A DNA stretch of 64,000 bases, taken from assembly GCF_036169555.1 (NCBI RefSeq), contig NZ_CP108032.1, positions 6,572,001 to 6,636,000 of the forward strand, given 5' to 3'. Origin of the DNA: Streptomyces sp. NBC_00306. Its GTDB lineage: Bacteria; Actinomycetota; Actinomycetes; Streptomycetales; Streptomycetaceae. The notes under the pieces were generated by a model. That model was not told the DNA's origin. It saw only the letters and a program-made list of their open reading frames with translations, and made no database searches. How positions within the stretch are numbered: the first letter of the stretch is position 1; each line of letters begins with the position of its first letter. The translations under genes and the position numbers were made by a program. This document shows, piece by piece, positions 34,822 to 43,902 of this stretch.

Positions 34822-36606
34822 ATGTTCACCACCCGGCCCACCCTCCAGGGCACGTTCGGCATGGTCTCGTCCACGCACTGGCTTGCCTCGCAGTCCGCGA
34901 TGGCGGTCCTCGAGGACGGTGGCAACGCCTATGACGCGGCCGTGGCGGCCGGCTTCGTGCTGCACGTCGTCGAGCCGCATCTGTGCGGGCCCGCGGGCGA
35001 GGTGCCGATCCTCCTCGCCCCGGCCGGCGGCGACGTACGCGTGCTCTGCGGACAGGGTCCCGCACCCGCCGGGGCCACCATCGGCCACTACCGGTCCCTC
35101 GGACTCGACCTGGTGCCCGGCACCGGGCCGCTGGCCGCCGCGGTGCCCGGCGCCTTCGACGCCTGGATGGTGCTGTTGCGCGACCACGGGACCAAGTCCC
35201 TCGCCGAGGTGCTGCGTCACGCGATCGGGTACGCCGAGGACGGGCATCCGCCGGTGGAGCGCGTCGGGGCGACCGTGGAGGTGGTCCGCGAGCTCTTCGA
35301 GACGGAGTGGACCTCGTCCGCCGACGTCTATCTGCCAGGCGGCCGCGCCCCCGAGCCCGGCGAGTTGTTCCGCAACCCCGCCCTCGCGGCGACCTGGCGA
35401 CGGCTCGTCGCCGAGAGCGAGAGCGCGGGCGGCGGACGGGTGGCCGAGATCGAGACGGCGCGGCGGGTGTGGCGCGAAGGCTTCGTCGCCGAGGCACTGC
35501 TGAAGCAGTCCGGCCGCCCCACCATGGACACCAGCGGCCGACGGCACACCGGCACGCTGACCGCCGCCGACCTCGCCGGCTGGTCCGCCGCCCACGAAGC
35601 ACCGGCCACCTACGACTGGAACGGCTGGACCCTGTGCAAGGCGGGCCCCTGGAGCCAGGGCCCCGCGCTCCTGCAACAGCTCGCGCTGCTTCCCGACGAC
35701 CTGCCGCCGTACGGCTCCGCCGCGTACATCCACCTGCTGGTGGAGGGCTGCAAGCTCGCCATGGCCGACCGGGAGGCCTGGTACGGGGACGCCGACGACG
35801 TGCCCCTGGAGGAGCTGCTCTCGCAGCCGTACAACACCGCACGGCGCGCCCTGATCGGCGAGCGCGCCTCCCGTGAACTGCGGCCCGGCAGCCCCGGCGG
35901 CCGGACGCCCCGGCTCAGTCCGCGCGCCACGGACGTGGCCGGGAACGCCGGTGACGACGCCATGGGCGTCGGCGAGCCCACCGTCGCCAAGGACGGCAGA
36001 AGCAGCGGCGACACCTGCCACATCGACGTCGTCGACCGCTGGGGCAACATGGTCGCCGCCACTCCGAGCGGCGGCTGGCTCCAGTCGAACCCGGTCGTAC
36101 CCGAGCTGGGCTTTCCCCTCGGCACCCGCCTCCAAATGGCCTGGCTCGACCCCGGACTGCCCAACTCCCTGACCCCCGGCCGGCGGCCGCGCACCACCCT
36201 GACGCCCTCGATCGCCCTGCGTGACGGCGAGCCCGTGATGGCCTTCGGCACCCCCGGAGGGGACCAGCAGGACCAGTGGCAGCTGCACTTCTTCCTGGCG
36301 GTGGCGCTGGGCTCCGCCGTACGCGGCGGGCTCGACCTCCAGGGCGCGATCGACGCCCCCAACTGGCACAACGACAGCTTCCCCGGCTCCTTCTACCCGC
36401 GCGGCATGTCGCCCGGCAGCGTCACGGTCGAGTCCCGCGTCGGGCCCGACGTGATCGCGGAGCTGCGGCGGCGCGGCCATGACGTCACGGTGGGTGACGC
36501 GTGGTCCGAAGGGCGGCTGTGCGCGGTCGCCCGGGACCCGCGCACCGGGGTGCTGTCCGCCGGGGCGAACCCGAGGGGAATGCAGGGTTACGCGGTGGGA
36601 CGCTGA
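34822..36606 (+). CDS. Gamma-glutamyltransferase-like Ntn hydrolase, no signal peptide
   Basis: A 594-aa member of the GGT family, distinct from the gene at 17614. It lacks a signal peptide and so is predicted cytoplasmic. The expected autocleavage/nucleophile Thr is Thr398 in SGDTCHIDVVDRWGNMV; the second residue, usually Thr or Ser in GGTs, is Cys. The small subunit has TPSGGWLQSNPVV, RRPRTTLTPSIALRDG and GTPGGDQQDQWQL. It may act on a gamma-glutamyl or acyl substrate other than glutathione. An AAAGGGG site precedes ATG 34822. Confidence 0.82.
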   Translation: MFTTRPTLQGTFGMVSSTHWLASQSAMAVLEDGGNAYDAAVAAGFVLHVVEPHLCGPAGEVPILLAPAGGDVRVLCGQGPAPAGATIGHYRSLGLDLVPGTGPLAAAVPGAFDAWMVLLRDHGTKSLAEVLRHAIGYAEDGHPPVERVGATVEVVRELFETEWTSSADVYLPGGRAPEPGELFRNPALAATWRRLVAESESAGGGRVAEIETARRVWREGFVAEALLKQSGRPTMDTSGRRHTGTLTAADLAGWSAAHEAPATYDWNGWTLCKAGPWSQGPALLQQLALLPDDLPPYGSAAYIHLLVEGCKLAMADREAWYGDADDVPLEELLSQPYNTARRALIGERASRELRPGSPGGRTPRLSPRATDVAGNAGDDAMGVGEPTVAKDGRSSGDTCHIDVVDRWGNMVAATPSGGWLQSNPVVPELGFPLGTRLQMAWLDPGLPNSLTPGRRPRTTLTPSIALRDGEPVMAFGTPGGDQQDQWQLHFFLAVALGSAVRGGLDLQGAIDAPNWHNDSFPGSFYPRGMSPGSVTVESRVGPDVIAELRRRGHDVTVGDAWSEGRLCAVARDPRTGVLSAGANPRGMQGYAVGR

Positions 36607-36647
36607 GGGGACAGCCCGATGTCAGAGGGCCGTGCTTAGCTGGACAT

Positions 36648-37469
36648 ATGATCGATGACTTTGTTGCCGGTGACCTGTCCGACGTCGAGGAGGCGATCCG
36701 CAAGGCGGCCGCCGCCGAGATCATGCCGCGGTACCGCCAGCTCGCCGCACACGAGATCGTCGAGAAGACCGGCCCGCACGACCTGGTGACGACGGCCGAC
36801 CGTCAGGCCGAGGAGCACCTCACCGCCTCCCTCACCGCGCTGCTGCCCGGGTCGGTCGTGGTCGGCGAGGAGGCGGTGCACGCGGATCCCGCCGTGTACG
36901 ACGCGCTCCGGGGCGACGCACCCGTGTGGATCGTCGACCCCGTCGACGGCACGCGCCAGTTCGTGCACGGCGATCCCGGCTTCTGCACGCTGGTCGCGCT
37001 CGCGCAGCACGGGAAGGTGCTGGCGTCCTGGACGTACGCACCCGTCCGCGACGACATGGCGACGGCGGTCCGCGGCCGCGGCGCCCGCCTCAACGGTGAG
37101 CCCCTCCGCGCGGGCTCGCCCGGCCCCGACGCCGTCCTGCGCGTGGCCATGTCCCACCCCGACTACACCACCCCCGATCAAAAGCGCGCCCTCCTCGGAC
37201 TGAACGTCGACGGCGTCGACGCCCGCCCGTGCGGTTCGGCGGGCCTGGAGTACCTGTCGGTCGCCCGCGGCGACCTGGATGGAGTGGCCTTCTCCTGGGA
37301 GAACGCGTGGGATCACGCGGCGGGACTGCTGCTGGTGGAGGAGGCGGGCGGCACGGACGTGACGGTCGCGGGGGAGAGGTTCCGCATAGCGGGCGGGAAC
37401 ACGCTGCCGTTCACGTCGGCGCGGACGGACGCGGTGGCCCGGAGGATTCGCGCGCTGCTGACGACCTGA
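36648..37469 (+). CDS. Inositol-monophosphatase-family phosphatase
   Basis: A 273-aa Mg-dependent phosphatase of the IMPase/SuhB/HisN superfamily. Metal ligands are visible in GEEAVH, in IVDPVDGTRQFVHG (DPxDGT core) and in WENAWDHAAG. Substrates in this family include inositol phosphate, fructose-bisphosphate, histidinol phosphate and PAP; sequence alone does not choose, although the long FVHGDPGF block is like histidinol-phosphatase-type members. It starts 41 bp after the GGT-like gene and may share its transcript. Confidence 0.85.
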   Translation: MIDDFVAGDLSDVEEAIRKAAAAEIMPRYRQLAAHEIVEKTGPHDLVTTADRQAEEHLTASLTALLPGSVVVGEEAVHADPAVYDALRGDAPVWIVDPVDGTRQFVHGDPGFCTLVALAQHGKVLASWTYAPVRDDMATAVRGRGARLNGEPLRAGSPGPDAVLRVAMSHPDYTTPDQKRALLGLNVDGVDARPCGSAGLEYLSVARGDLDGVAFSWENAWDHAAGLLLVEEAGGTDVTVAGERFRIAGGNTLPFTSARTDAVARRIRALLTT

Positions 37470-37544
37470 GGCGCGGGCGGTCCGTCCGCCTTCGCGTGAA
37501 CAGGCTTCGCGGATCATGTGGTTGAGACCGGGTGATCGCCCTGT

Positions 37545-38708
37545 GTGATGATGTACGGACAAGAACCGGCCCTGGGGAGGACCGGTGAGGCGGAGGGGCG
37601 GGGACGGGGCGTGGGGAAGGACGGGGCGTCCATATCGGACGAGGAGTGGGAGCGCTTCCTGCGGGAGTCGGAGGCCGGAACCCATGACGCCCCCGAGGAG
37701 CCGTCGGCACGGGCCCGGATGGTCACGCGGCGGCTGCGGGACGAGCCCGCCCCTCCGGAGGGCTGGCGCACTCACCGGCCGGCCCGGCGGCGGCGGGGCA
37801 ACGGCTGGTACGGAGTCGGTCTGCTGGTCGCGATCGGCCTGTTCGTCGTGGCCCTGAACCCGGGCTGGGTCACCGGCCGCCTCGGAGGCGGAGGCGGCGG
37901 GAGTCAGCCGCTCGCTGCGGAGTCGGAACGTCCGGATCAGCCGCCGCCGAGCGAGGTGGCAGTCCAACTTCCCACAGTGGAAGAGCCGTTCAGAGGGTCG
38001 CCCGCCGCGGAGTGGGGCGATGGGACGGCCGGGGTCCATCTCCCTGTGGCACGGGCCACCGGCTGGATGAGCAAGCAGCAGGTCGCCCGGACGATCGAAC
38101 GGACCCGGGACTTCCTCGCCGCGTCCAGCCTGGATCCCGGAGTGCTGCGCGGGGAGCGGCCGGGCAAGGCGATCGCGTTGATCAATCCGCATCAGCAGGA
38201 CGTCCAGAACTATCTGGCGACCGCCTTCCGCGCGCCCAGCCGTCAGAACGATCCCCTGCTGCTGTTCAGCCGGTTCGGGAAAGAGCACGTGCGGCTCGTC
38301 GGGGACGTGATCAAGGCACGGGGACGGGTCACGTACCGGGAAGGTGAGCGCGGTGCGGTCGAGGTGACCACCGATGTCACCTACGTCTATCCGGTCGTAC
38401 GCGCCGCTGCGGGGAGCAGCGAGGTCGCGCGCACCGTCGTGCGCCGCGAGGTCGTGATGAGCTGGGACGACCCGCAGAAGGTGACCGTCGAGCCCGGGAC
38501 GTTCTCTCTCATCTCCTACAAGGTGGATACCGCCAACGGCGGTTGCGACACCTTCACCGGCTACTTCACCCCCGCGTTCACCGCCGAGCGGGCGGTCTCG
38601 GGCCCGGGAGACGGTCCCGAGGTCGACCCGTACGACCGGAGCACCTCGATGGACGTGCGTATGAGAGACGCCGCCGAAGCGGGATGCGGGACCGCCACCC
38701 GCTCGTAG
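37545..38708 (+). CDS. Single-pass membrane protein of unknown function
   Basis: A 387-aa protein. An acidic cytoplasmic N-terminal region (SISDEEWERFLRESEAG) leads to one membrane segment (about residues 90-107, YGVGLLVAIGLFVVAL) and a large extracytoplasmic domain. That domain contains WMSKQQVARTIERTRDFLAASSLDPGVLRG as a helical unit (start WMSKQQ, end DPGVLRG) and a C-terminal SLISYKVDTANGGCDTFTGYFTPAF block. It resembles a family widespread in streptomycetes with no known role. The start is unsure: GTG 37545, ATG 37548/37551, or GTG 37611. Confidence 0.65.
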   Translation: MMMYGQEPALGRTGEAEGRGRGVGKDGASISDEEWERFLRESEAGTHDAPEEPSARARMVTRRLRDEPAPPEGWRTHRPARRRRGNGWYGVGLLVAIGLFVVALNPGWVTGRLGGGGGGSQPLAAESERPDQPPPSEVAVQLPTVEEPFRGSPAAEWGDGTAGVHLPVARATGWMSKQQVARTIERTRDFLAASSLDPGVLRGERPGKAIALINPHQQDVQNYLATAFRAPSRQNDPLLLFSRFGKEHVRLVGDVIKARGRVTYREGERGAVEVTTDVTYVYPVVRAAAGSSEVARTVVRREVVMSWDDPQKVTVEPGTFSLISYKVDTANGGCDTFTGYFTPAFTAERAVSGPGDGPEVDPYDRSTSMDVRMRDAAEAGCGTATRS

Positions 38709-38721
38709 ACGCACGGGAGGC

Positions 38722-39519
38722 CTACGCGCCCACCGCCGCCCTCACCTCCCGCACCAGCCTCCCCGCCACTTCCACCGCTTCCCCGTCCAGCCCCTTCAGC
38801 ACCCTCCCGGCGTCCTTCGCGAACCCCTTCGGCGTGTCCCGCATCGTCGCCGCCGCCGGCAGCGCGCCCTTCTCGTTCAGGCACCACACCCTGTGGTGGG
38901 CGTGCAGGGACTGGACCAGAATGCCCATCGCGCGGGACAGGCACAGCGACTGGTGCAGTACGTCCCCGGTGCTCACCGACTTCGCCGCCGCCGCCACCGA
39001 GAACTCCGCCTCCCACGAGGCGCGGATCAGGGCCTCGCGCAGCGCTTCCGGGTACACCTGCGTCTCCTGCCGCAGCCCCGTCAACTCGCCGTCCGTGTCG
39101 GCCAGTACGCGGCACAGCGCCACTTCCCCGGCGTACGCGGGCGACCAGAACCCCAGCGGGTGGCCCGGCTGTATGCCGGTTTCGTAGCGGCCGGTGCGGC
39201 AGTCCGCCCAGACCCGCTCCACCCGGTCCAGGTCCCGCAGGATCCAGTCCACGGGCGTGCCGTCGACGACCAGCCACGCCCCGCCGTCGACCCACGGTCC
39301 CCACCCGCCCGGCCCTGCCACCTCGACCGGCCGCCCCGTCGCCTCCGCCGCCTGCGCGGCCAGGGCGGCGACGTCCACCGAACCCCGGTAGTAGACGCCG
39401 AGATCCCAGTCGGAGTCGGGCCGGTGCGTACCCCGGGCACGGCTTCCGCCGAGTGCCACGGCGCGTACCCCGGCGACGCTCATGAGCTGCGCGGACATCG
39501 TCTCGATCACGTTGTTCAC
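38722..39519 (-). CDS. Nucleotidyltransferase-domain protein
   Basis: A 265-aa protein with an N-terminal minimal-nucleotidyltransferase domain: GGSRARG then DSDWDLGVYY supplies the paired aspartates, and a third acidic residue may be in the VDWILRD segment. A helical C-terminal domain follows (WEAEFSVAAAAKS, LSRAMGILVQSLHA). The arrangement is like aminoglycoside/lincosamide-type or tRNA-like NTases of unknown target. GTG 39519 is preferred because AGGG lies nine bases upstream; GTG 39543 would add eight residues without a ribosome-binding site. It converges with the membrane protein gene. Confidence 0.7.
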   Translation of the reverse strand: MNNVIETMSAQLMSVAGVRAVALGGSRARGTHRPDSDWDLGVYYRGSVDVAALAAQAAEATGRPVEVAGPGGWGPWVDGGAWLVVDGTPVDWILRDLDRVERVWADCRTGRYETGIQPGHPLGFWSPAYAGEVALCRVLADTDGELTGLRQETQVYPEALREALIRASWEAEFSVAAAAKSVSTGDVLHQSLCLSRAMGILVQSLHAHHRVWCLNEKGALPAAATMRDTPKGFAKDAGRVLKGLDGEAVEVAGRLVREVRAAVGA

Positions 39520-39605
39520 GGCATCGGACCCTACCCAGGGCACCGCTGTCGGCGCCCCGGAATATCCTGGGGCTCCTGGCCATCGGCTGACAAAGGAGTC
39601 CGAAG

Positions 39606-41024
39606 GTGCCGTCGATGCTCGATGCCGTCGTCGTGGGGGCGGGCCCCAACGGACTGACCGCCGCCGTCGAACTGGCCCGCCGTGGCCACTCAGTGGCGGT
39701 GTTCGAAGCCCTGGACACCGTCGGCGGGGGAGCCAGGACCGAGGAGCTCACCCTCCCCGGCTTCCGCCACGACCCCTGCTCCGCCGTCCACCCGCTGGGC
39801 GTCGGCTCGCCCGCCTTCGCGGACATGCCGCTCGGTCGGTACGGCCTGGAGTGGTTGCAGCCCGAACTGCCGCTGGCGCACCCGTTCCCGGATGGCACGG
39901 CCGCCGTGCTGAGCCGCTCGGTGGGGGAGAGCGCGATGTCGCTGGGGGCCGGGGACGCGGGGACGTACCGCCGGCTCGTCGCGCCGTACATCGGGCACTG
40001 GGACACGATGGCCGCCGACTTCCTGCGCACGCCCTGGGACGGGCTGCCCCGGGACCCGTACCGCTTCGCCCGCTTCGGGACGACCGCGATCCAGCCCGCG
40101 ACCTGGGTCGCGCGCCGGTTCCGGGGCGAGAAGGCCCGAGGTCTGTTCGCCGGGCTGGCCGCCCACGCCATCGCGCCGACCAGCGGTATCGCGACGGCCG
40201 GTATCGCCATGATGTTCGCGCTCGCCGCCCATGCCAAGGGCTGGCCGGTGCCCCGCGGCGGCTCGCAGTCGATCTCCGACGCCCTCGCCGCGTATCTGCG
40301 GGACCAGGGCGGCACGATCCACACCGGCGCCGAGGTCAAGCGCCTCGACGAACTGCCCCCGGCCCGCGCGTACATCTTCGACACCTCACCGACGGCCCTC
40401 GCCCGTATCGCGGGCCTCGGGAACGCGTACGAGCACTACCGCTACGGCCCCGCCGCCTTCAAGATCGATTACGCGCTCTCCGGCCCCATGCCGTGGACCG
40501 CGAAGGAGGCCCGCAGCGCCGGGACGGTGCACATCGGCCCCACGGCCGGCGAGATCGAGGCGGCGCTCGGCGCGGCTCTGCACGGCCGGCAGCCCGACAA
40601 GCCGTTCCTGATCACCGCACAGCCGAGCCTCATCGACTCCTCACGGGCGCCTGCCGGCAAGCATGTCCTGTGGGTGTACGGCCATGTACCGGCCGGCTGG
40701 GACGGGGACGCCACCGAGGCGATCGAGCGCCAACTGGAGCGCTTCGCGCCCGGTTTCCGCGATCTCGTGCTCGCCCGCGCGGTCGCCGGCCCGCCCGAAC
40801 TGGCCGCGCGCAACGCCAACTACATCGGCGGGGACATCGCCTGCGGCGCCTTCGCCGGACTCCAGACGATCCTCCGGCCCAAGCTCGCCCGCGTCCCGTA
40901 CGCGACCGCGCACCCCGCCGTGTTCCTCTGCTCGTCGGCGACCCCGCCGGGTCCGGGGGTCCACGGGATGTCGGGTCACCACGCCGCCAAGGCCGTGTGG
41001 CGCCGGCTGCGGGGCGCCCGGTGA
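39606..41024 (+). CDS. Phytoene-desaturase-like FAD-dependent oxidoreductase
   Basis: A 472-aa flavoprotein of the amine-oxidase/CrtI superfamily. The dinucleotide fold [19 protein letters not shown] (residues 9-27) is followed by [17 protein letters not shown] and ends with [14 protein letters not shown], where a CrtI-type C-terminal FAD motif is expected. No other carotenoid gene is near, so a carotenoid role is not supported; many streptomycete homologues are uncharacterised. GTG 39606 has AAGGAG eight bases upstream. Confidence 0.82.
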   Translation: MPSMLDAVVVGAGPNGLTAAVELARRGHSVAVFEALDTVGGGARTEELTLPGFRHDPCSAVHPLGVGSPAFADMPLGRYGLEWLQPELPLAHPFPDGTAAVLSRSVGESAMSLGAGDAGTYRRLVAPYIGHWDTMAADFLRTPWDGLPRDPYRFARFGTTAIQPATWVARRFRGEKARGLFAGLAAHAIAPTSGIATAGIAMMFALAAHAKGWPVPRGGSQSISDALAAYLRDQGGTIHTGAEVKRLDELPPARAYIFDTSPTALARIAGLGNAYEHYRYGPAAFKIDYALSGPMPWTAKEARSAGTVHIGPTAGEIEAALGAALHGRQPDKPFLITAQPSLIDSSRAPAGKHVLWVYGHVPAGWDGDATEAIERQLERFAPGFRDLVLARAVAGPPELAARNANYIGGDIACGAFAGLQTILRPKLARVPYATAHPAVFLCSSATPPGPGVHGMSGHHAAKAVWRRLRGAR

Positions 41025-41067
41025 GGAGGCCACTGCGGCGGCCGGCACGCAGGCGGATGATGGACGT

Positions 41068-41601
41068 ATGACACAGCAGCAGCCGAAGATCGTGCTCGTC
41101 CGCGGGGACATCACCGAGCAGCAGGTCGACGCCGTCGTCAACGCGGCCAACTCCTCGCTCCTCGGCGGCGGCGGTGTCGACGGTGCCATCCACCGCCGCG
41201 GCGGCCCGGCGATCCTCGCGGAGTGCCGTGACCTGCGTGCCTCGCACTACGGCAAGGGCCTGCCGACCGGCCAGGCGGTCGCCACCACCGCGGGCCATCT
41301 GCCCGCCGGCCATGTGATCCACACCGTCGGTCCGGTGTGGTCACGGGAGCAGGACCGCAGCGCCCTCCTCGCCTCCTGCTACCGCGAATCGCTGCGCGTG
41401 GCGCGGGAGTTGGGGGCGGGCACCGTGGCCTTCCCGGCCATCTCGACGGGCATCTACGGCTGGCCGATGGACGACGGGGCCCGGATCGCCGTCCGTACGG
41501 TCCGCGCCGAGGCGGGGCCGCCGGTCGCGGAGGTGCGGTTCGTCCTGTTCGACGACCGCGCGTATGAGCAGTTCGCCGCGGTGCTGGCCGCGGAGGAGTG
41601 A
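41068..41601 (+). CDS. Macro-domain protein, probable O-acetyl-ADP-ribose deacetylase
   Basis: A 177-aa stand-alone macro domain. VVNAANSSLLGGGGVDGAIH (residues 23-42) and AISTGIYGWP are the ADP-ribose-binding loops of the MacroD/YmdB class, which removes acetyl from the sirtuin product O-acetyl-ADP-ribose and can de-ADP-ribosylate proteins. A sirtuin, a NUDIX protein and an ADP-ribosylglycohydrolase are encoded within the next 11 kb. ATG 41068 is 43 bp after the flavoprotein gene. Confidence 0.9.
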   Translation: MTQQQPKIVLVRGDITEQQVDAVVNAANSSLLGGGGVDGAIHRRGGPAILAECRDLRASHYGKGLPTGQAVATTAGHLPAGHVIHTVGPVWSREQDRSALLASCYRESLRVARELGAGTVAFPAISTGIYGWPMDDGARIAVRTVRAEAGPPVAEVRFVLFDDRAYEQFAAVLAAEE

Positions 41602-41686
41602 TCCCTCGCGATCCGGCCGCGCCTCCCGAGGGGGCGCCGACGCGGTCCTGCCTCGGGGTGGGGCGCCGCGGTCGTGGTCTCGTACG

Positions 41687-41725
41687 GGTGACACCGGGCC
41701 TGGCCTCGCACGGTGACACCGGGCC
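41687..41725. repeat. 14-bp direct repeat in the leader of the Ada-AlkA gene
   Basis: GGTGACACCGGGCC occurs at 41687-41700 and 41712-41725, 25 bp apart start to start. It lies upstream of the alkylation-repair operon in a 202-bp gap. Whether it is regulatory is unknown. Confidence 0.5.
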
Positions 41726-41745
41726 CGGGCCGGGTCCTGGCAGCT

Positions 41746-41776
41746 CGAGGCTGATGTCGTTTTCCCGCCAGCCTCG
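41746..41776. promoter_or_regulatory. 8-bp inverted repeat upstream of the Ada-AlkA gene
   Basis: CGAGGCTG (41746-41753) and CAGCCTCG (41769-41776) are exact inverted copies separated by 15 bp, ending 27 bp before the ATG. The site could be an operator, including one for the Ada-type protein itself, or a leader hairpin. Confidence 0.4.
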
Positions 41777-41803
41777 GCACTGCCTGTGCACGATGCTTGA
41801 CCC

Positions 41804-43279
41804 ATGCACACCGACACCGAGCGCTGCGTGCGCGCCGTCCGGTCGAAGGACGCCCGATTCGACGGCTGGTTCTTCACGGCCGTCCTGACGACGCGGATCT
41901 ACTGCCGTCCCAGCTGCCCGGTGGTGCCGCCGAAGGTCGAGAACATGACCTTCTACCCGAGCGCCGCCGCCTGCCAGCAGGCGGGTTTCCGTGCCTGCAA
42001 GCGCTGCCGCCCCGACACCACACCCGGCTCCCCCGAGTGGAACGCCCGCGCGGACTCCGTGGCCCGTGCCATGCGCCTGATCGGGGACGGGGTCGTCGAC
42101 CGTGAGGGCGTCCCGGGCCTCGCCGCCCGCCTCGGCTACTCCACCCGCCAGATCGAGCGGCAACTGCTCGCGGAGCTGGGTGCGGGCCCTCTCGCCCTCG
42201 CCCGGGCCCAGCGCGCGCAGACCGCGCGCGTCCTGATCGAGACGACGGGCCTTCCGATGGCCGAGGTCGCCTTCGCGGCCGGCTTCTCCTCGATCCGCAC
42301 CTTCAACGACACCGTCCGCGAGGTCTTCGCGCTCGCACCCGGTGACCTGCGCACCCGTGCCGCCCGCAGCACGACCGCCTCGCCGCAGACCCCGGGAGTC
42401 ATCGCGCTCAGGCTGCCGTACCGGGCGCCGCTCGACCCGAGCAATCTCTTCGGGCACCTCGTGGCCACGGCCGTGCCCGGCGTCGAGGAGTGGCGCGACG
42501 GCGCCTACCGGCGCACCCTGCGGCTTCCGCACGGCCACGGCGTCGTCGCCCTCACCCCCCGCCCCGACCACATCGCCTGCCGGTTGTCACTGACCGACCC
42601 GTGCGATCTCACCATCGCCATCAGCCGCTGCCGCTGGATGCTCGACCTGGACGCCGATCCCGTCGCGGTCGACGACCAGCTGCGGACCGATCCCCTGCTC
42701 GCGCCCCTCGTCGACAAGGCCCCCGGGCGCCGGGTGCCGCGCACCGTCGACGCGGCGGAGTTCGCCGTACGGGCCGTGCTCGGCCAGCAGGTCTCCACGG
42801 CCGCGGCCCGTACGCACGCGGGCCGGCTGGTTCTCGCGCACGGTGAGCCGGTCGAGGACCCGGAGGGTGGCCTCTCCCACCTCTTCCCGTCCTCCGAGGC
42901 CCTCGCGGCGCTCGACCCCGAGTCCCTGGCACTGCCCCGCAGCCGGCGCACCACACTGACCACGCTGGTCGGGGCGCTGGCCGACGGCTCGCTCCGGCTG
43001 GGCGTCGACAGTGACTGGGACAAGGCCCGCGCGGAACTGACCGCCCTGCCCGGGTTCGGGCCGTGGACGGTCGAGACGATCGCCATGCGGGCCCTCGGTG
43101 ACCCGGACGCTTTTCTGCCGGGCGACCTCGGAGTGCGCCACGCGGCTGCCGGACTCGGCCTGCCCGTCACCCCGGCCGCCCTCACCGCACGCGCCGCGGC
43201 CTGGCGCCCTTGGCGCGCCTATGCCGTCCAGCACCTGTGGGCCACCGGCGACCACCCCGTCAACCGCCTGCCCGCGTAA
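41804..43279 (+). CDS. alkA: Ada regulatory domain fused to AlkA-type 3-methyladenine DNA glycosylase
   Basis: A 491-aa three-part alkylation-response protein. Residues 5-75 are the Ada methylphosphotriester zinc domain (Cys34, Cys38, Cys65, Cys68). Residues 85-185 are an AraC-type HTH (VPGLAARLGYSTRQIERQL, MAEVAFAAGFSSIRTFN). The rest is an AlkA glycosylase with helix-hairpin-helix LTALPGFGPWTVETIAMRA (pieces LTALPGFGPW and VETIAMRA) and catalytic Asp441 in LPGDLGV. It would sense methylated phosphotriesters, activate transcription and excise alkylated bases. The stop abuts the ogt ribosome-binding site. Confidence 0.92.
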   Translation: MHTDTERCVRAVRSKDARFDGWFFTAVLTTRIYCRPSCPVVPPKVENMTFYPSAAACQQAGFRACKRCRPDTTPGSPEWNARADSVARAMRLIGDGVVDREGVPGLAARLGYSTRQIERQLLAELGAGPLALARAQRAQTARVLIETTGLPMAEVAFAAGFSSIRTFNDTVREVFALAPGDLRTRAARSTTASPQTPGVIALRLPYRAPLDPSNLFGHLVATAVPGVEEWRDGAYRRTLRLPHGHGVVALTPRPDHIACRLSLTDPCDLTIAISRCRWMLDLDADPVAVDDQLRTDPLLAPLVDKAPGRRVPRTVDAAEFAVRAVLGQQVSTAAARTHAGRLVLAHGEPVEDPEGGLSHLFPSSEALAALDPESLALPRSRRTTLTTLVGALADGSLRLGVDSDWDKARAELTALPGFGPWTVETIAMRALGDPDAFLPGDLGVRHAAAGLGLPVTPAALTARAAAWRPWRAYAVQHLWATGDHPVNRLPA

Positions 43280-43290
43280 GGAGTTTCCTC

Positions 43291-43782
43291 ATGACCAAGC
43301 AGTACACGGTGGTCGACAGCGCCTACGGCCCGCTGACGCTCGTCGCCACCGACGGCACGCTGAGCGGCCTCTACATGACCGATCAGCGCCACCGCCCCGG
43401 CGAGGAGACGTTCGGTGAGGAGGACCCGGCCCCGTTCGGTGAGGTGATCAGACAGCTGGACGCGTACTTCGCCGGCGAACTGACCGCGTTCGACGTGCCG
43501 GTCCGGCTGGAGGGCACCCCCTTCCAGCGGAGCGTATGGGACCTGCTGATGAAGATCCCGTACGGCGAGACGCGGACGTACGGCGAACTCGCCGGGCAAC
43601 TCGGCAGGACGAGCGCCTCGCGGGCCGTAGGGCTCGCCAACGGCAAGAATCCGGTGTCGATCATCGTCCCGTGCCACCGGGTGATCGGCGCCTCGGGCAG
43701 CCTCATCGGTTACGGCGGCGGGCTGGACCGCAAGCAGCGGCTGCTCGCCCACGAGCGCGGCGCGGAGGGCGCCTTGTTCTAG
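43291..43782 (+). CDS. ogt: Methylated-DNA--protein-cysteine methyltransferase
   Basis: A 163-aa Ogt/AGT that directly removes alkyl groups from O6-alkylguanine in a single-turnover reaction. The acceptor Cys128 is in the IIVPCHRVIG motif; GTPFQRSVWDLLMKIPYGETRTYGEL (pieces GTPFQRSVWD and IPYGETRTYGEL) and SASRAVGLANGKNP form the HTH and Asn hinge. TAAGGAG overlaps the upstream stop codon, so the gene is coupled to the Ada-AlkA fusion. A strong hairpin ends the operon. Confidence 0.95.
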   Translation: MTKQYTVVDSAYGPLTLVATDGTLSGLYMTDQRHRPGEETFGEEDPAPFGEVIRQLDAYFAGELTAFDVPVRLEGTPFQRSVWDLLMKIPYGETRTYGELAGQLGRTSASRAVGLANGKNPVSIIVPCHRVIGASGSLIGYGGGLDRKQRLLAHERGAEGALF

Positions 43783-43811
43783 GGCCTGTCCGCCGGACCC
43801 CCACGACATGA

Positions 43812-43848
43812 CTGTCCCCCGCACCCTGACCTCGGGTGCGGGGGACAG
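43812..43848. terminator. Bidirectional terminator between ogt and the surface-protein gene
   Basis: A perfect 15-bp stem (43812-43826 with 43834-43848) with a 7-nt loop lies 30 bp after ogt and 55 bp past the end of the convergent surface-protein gene. The stem works on both strands. Confidence 0.8.
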
Positions 43849-43902
43849 CATGTGCGCGAGCGCACCGTCGGACGTTCAGGCCCTCATGCGAACGAGAAGG
43901 CC

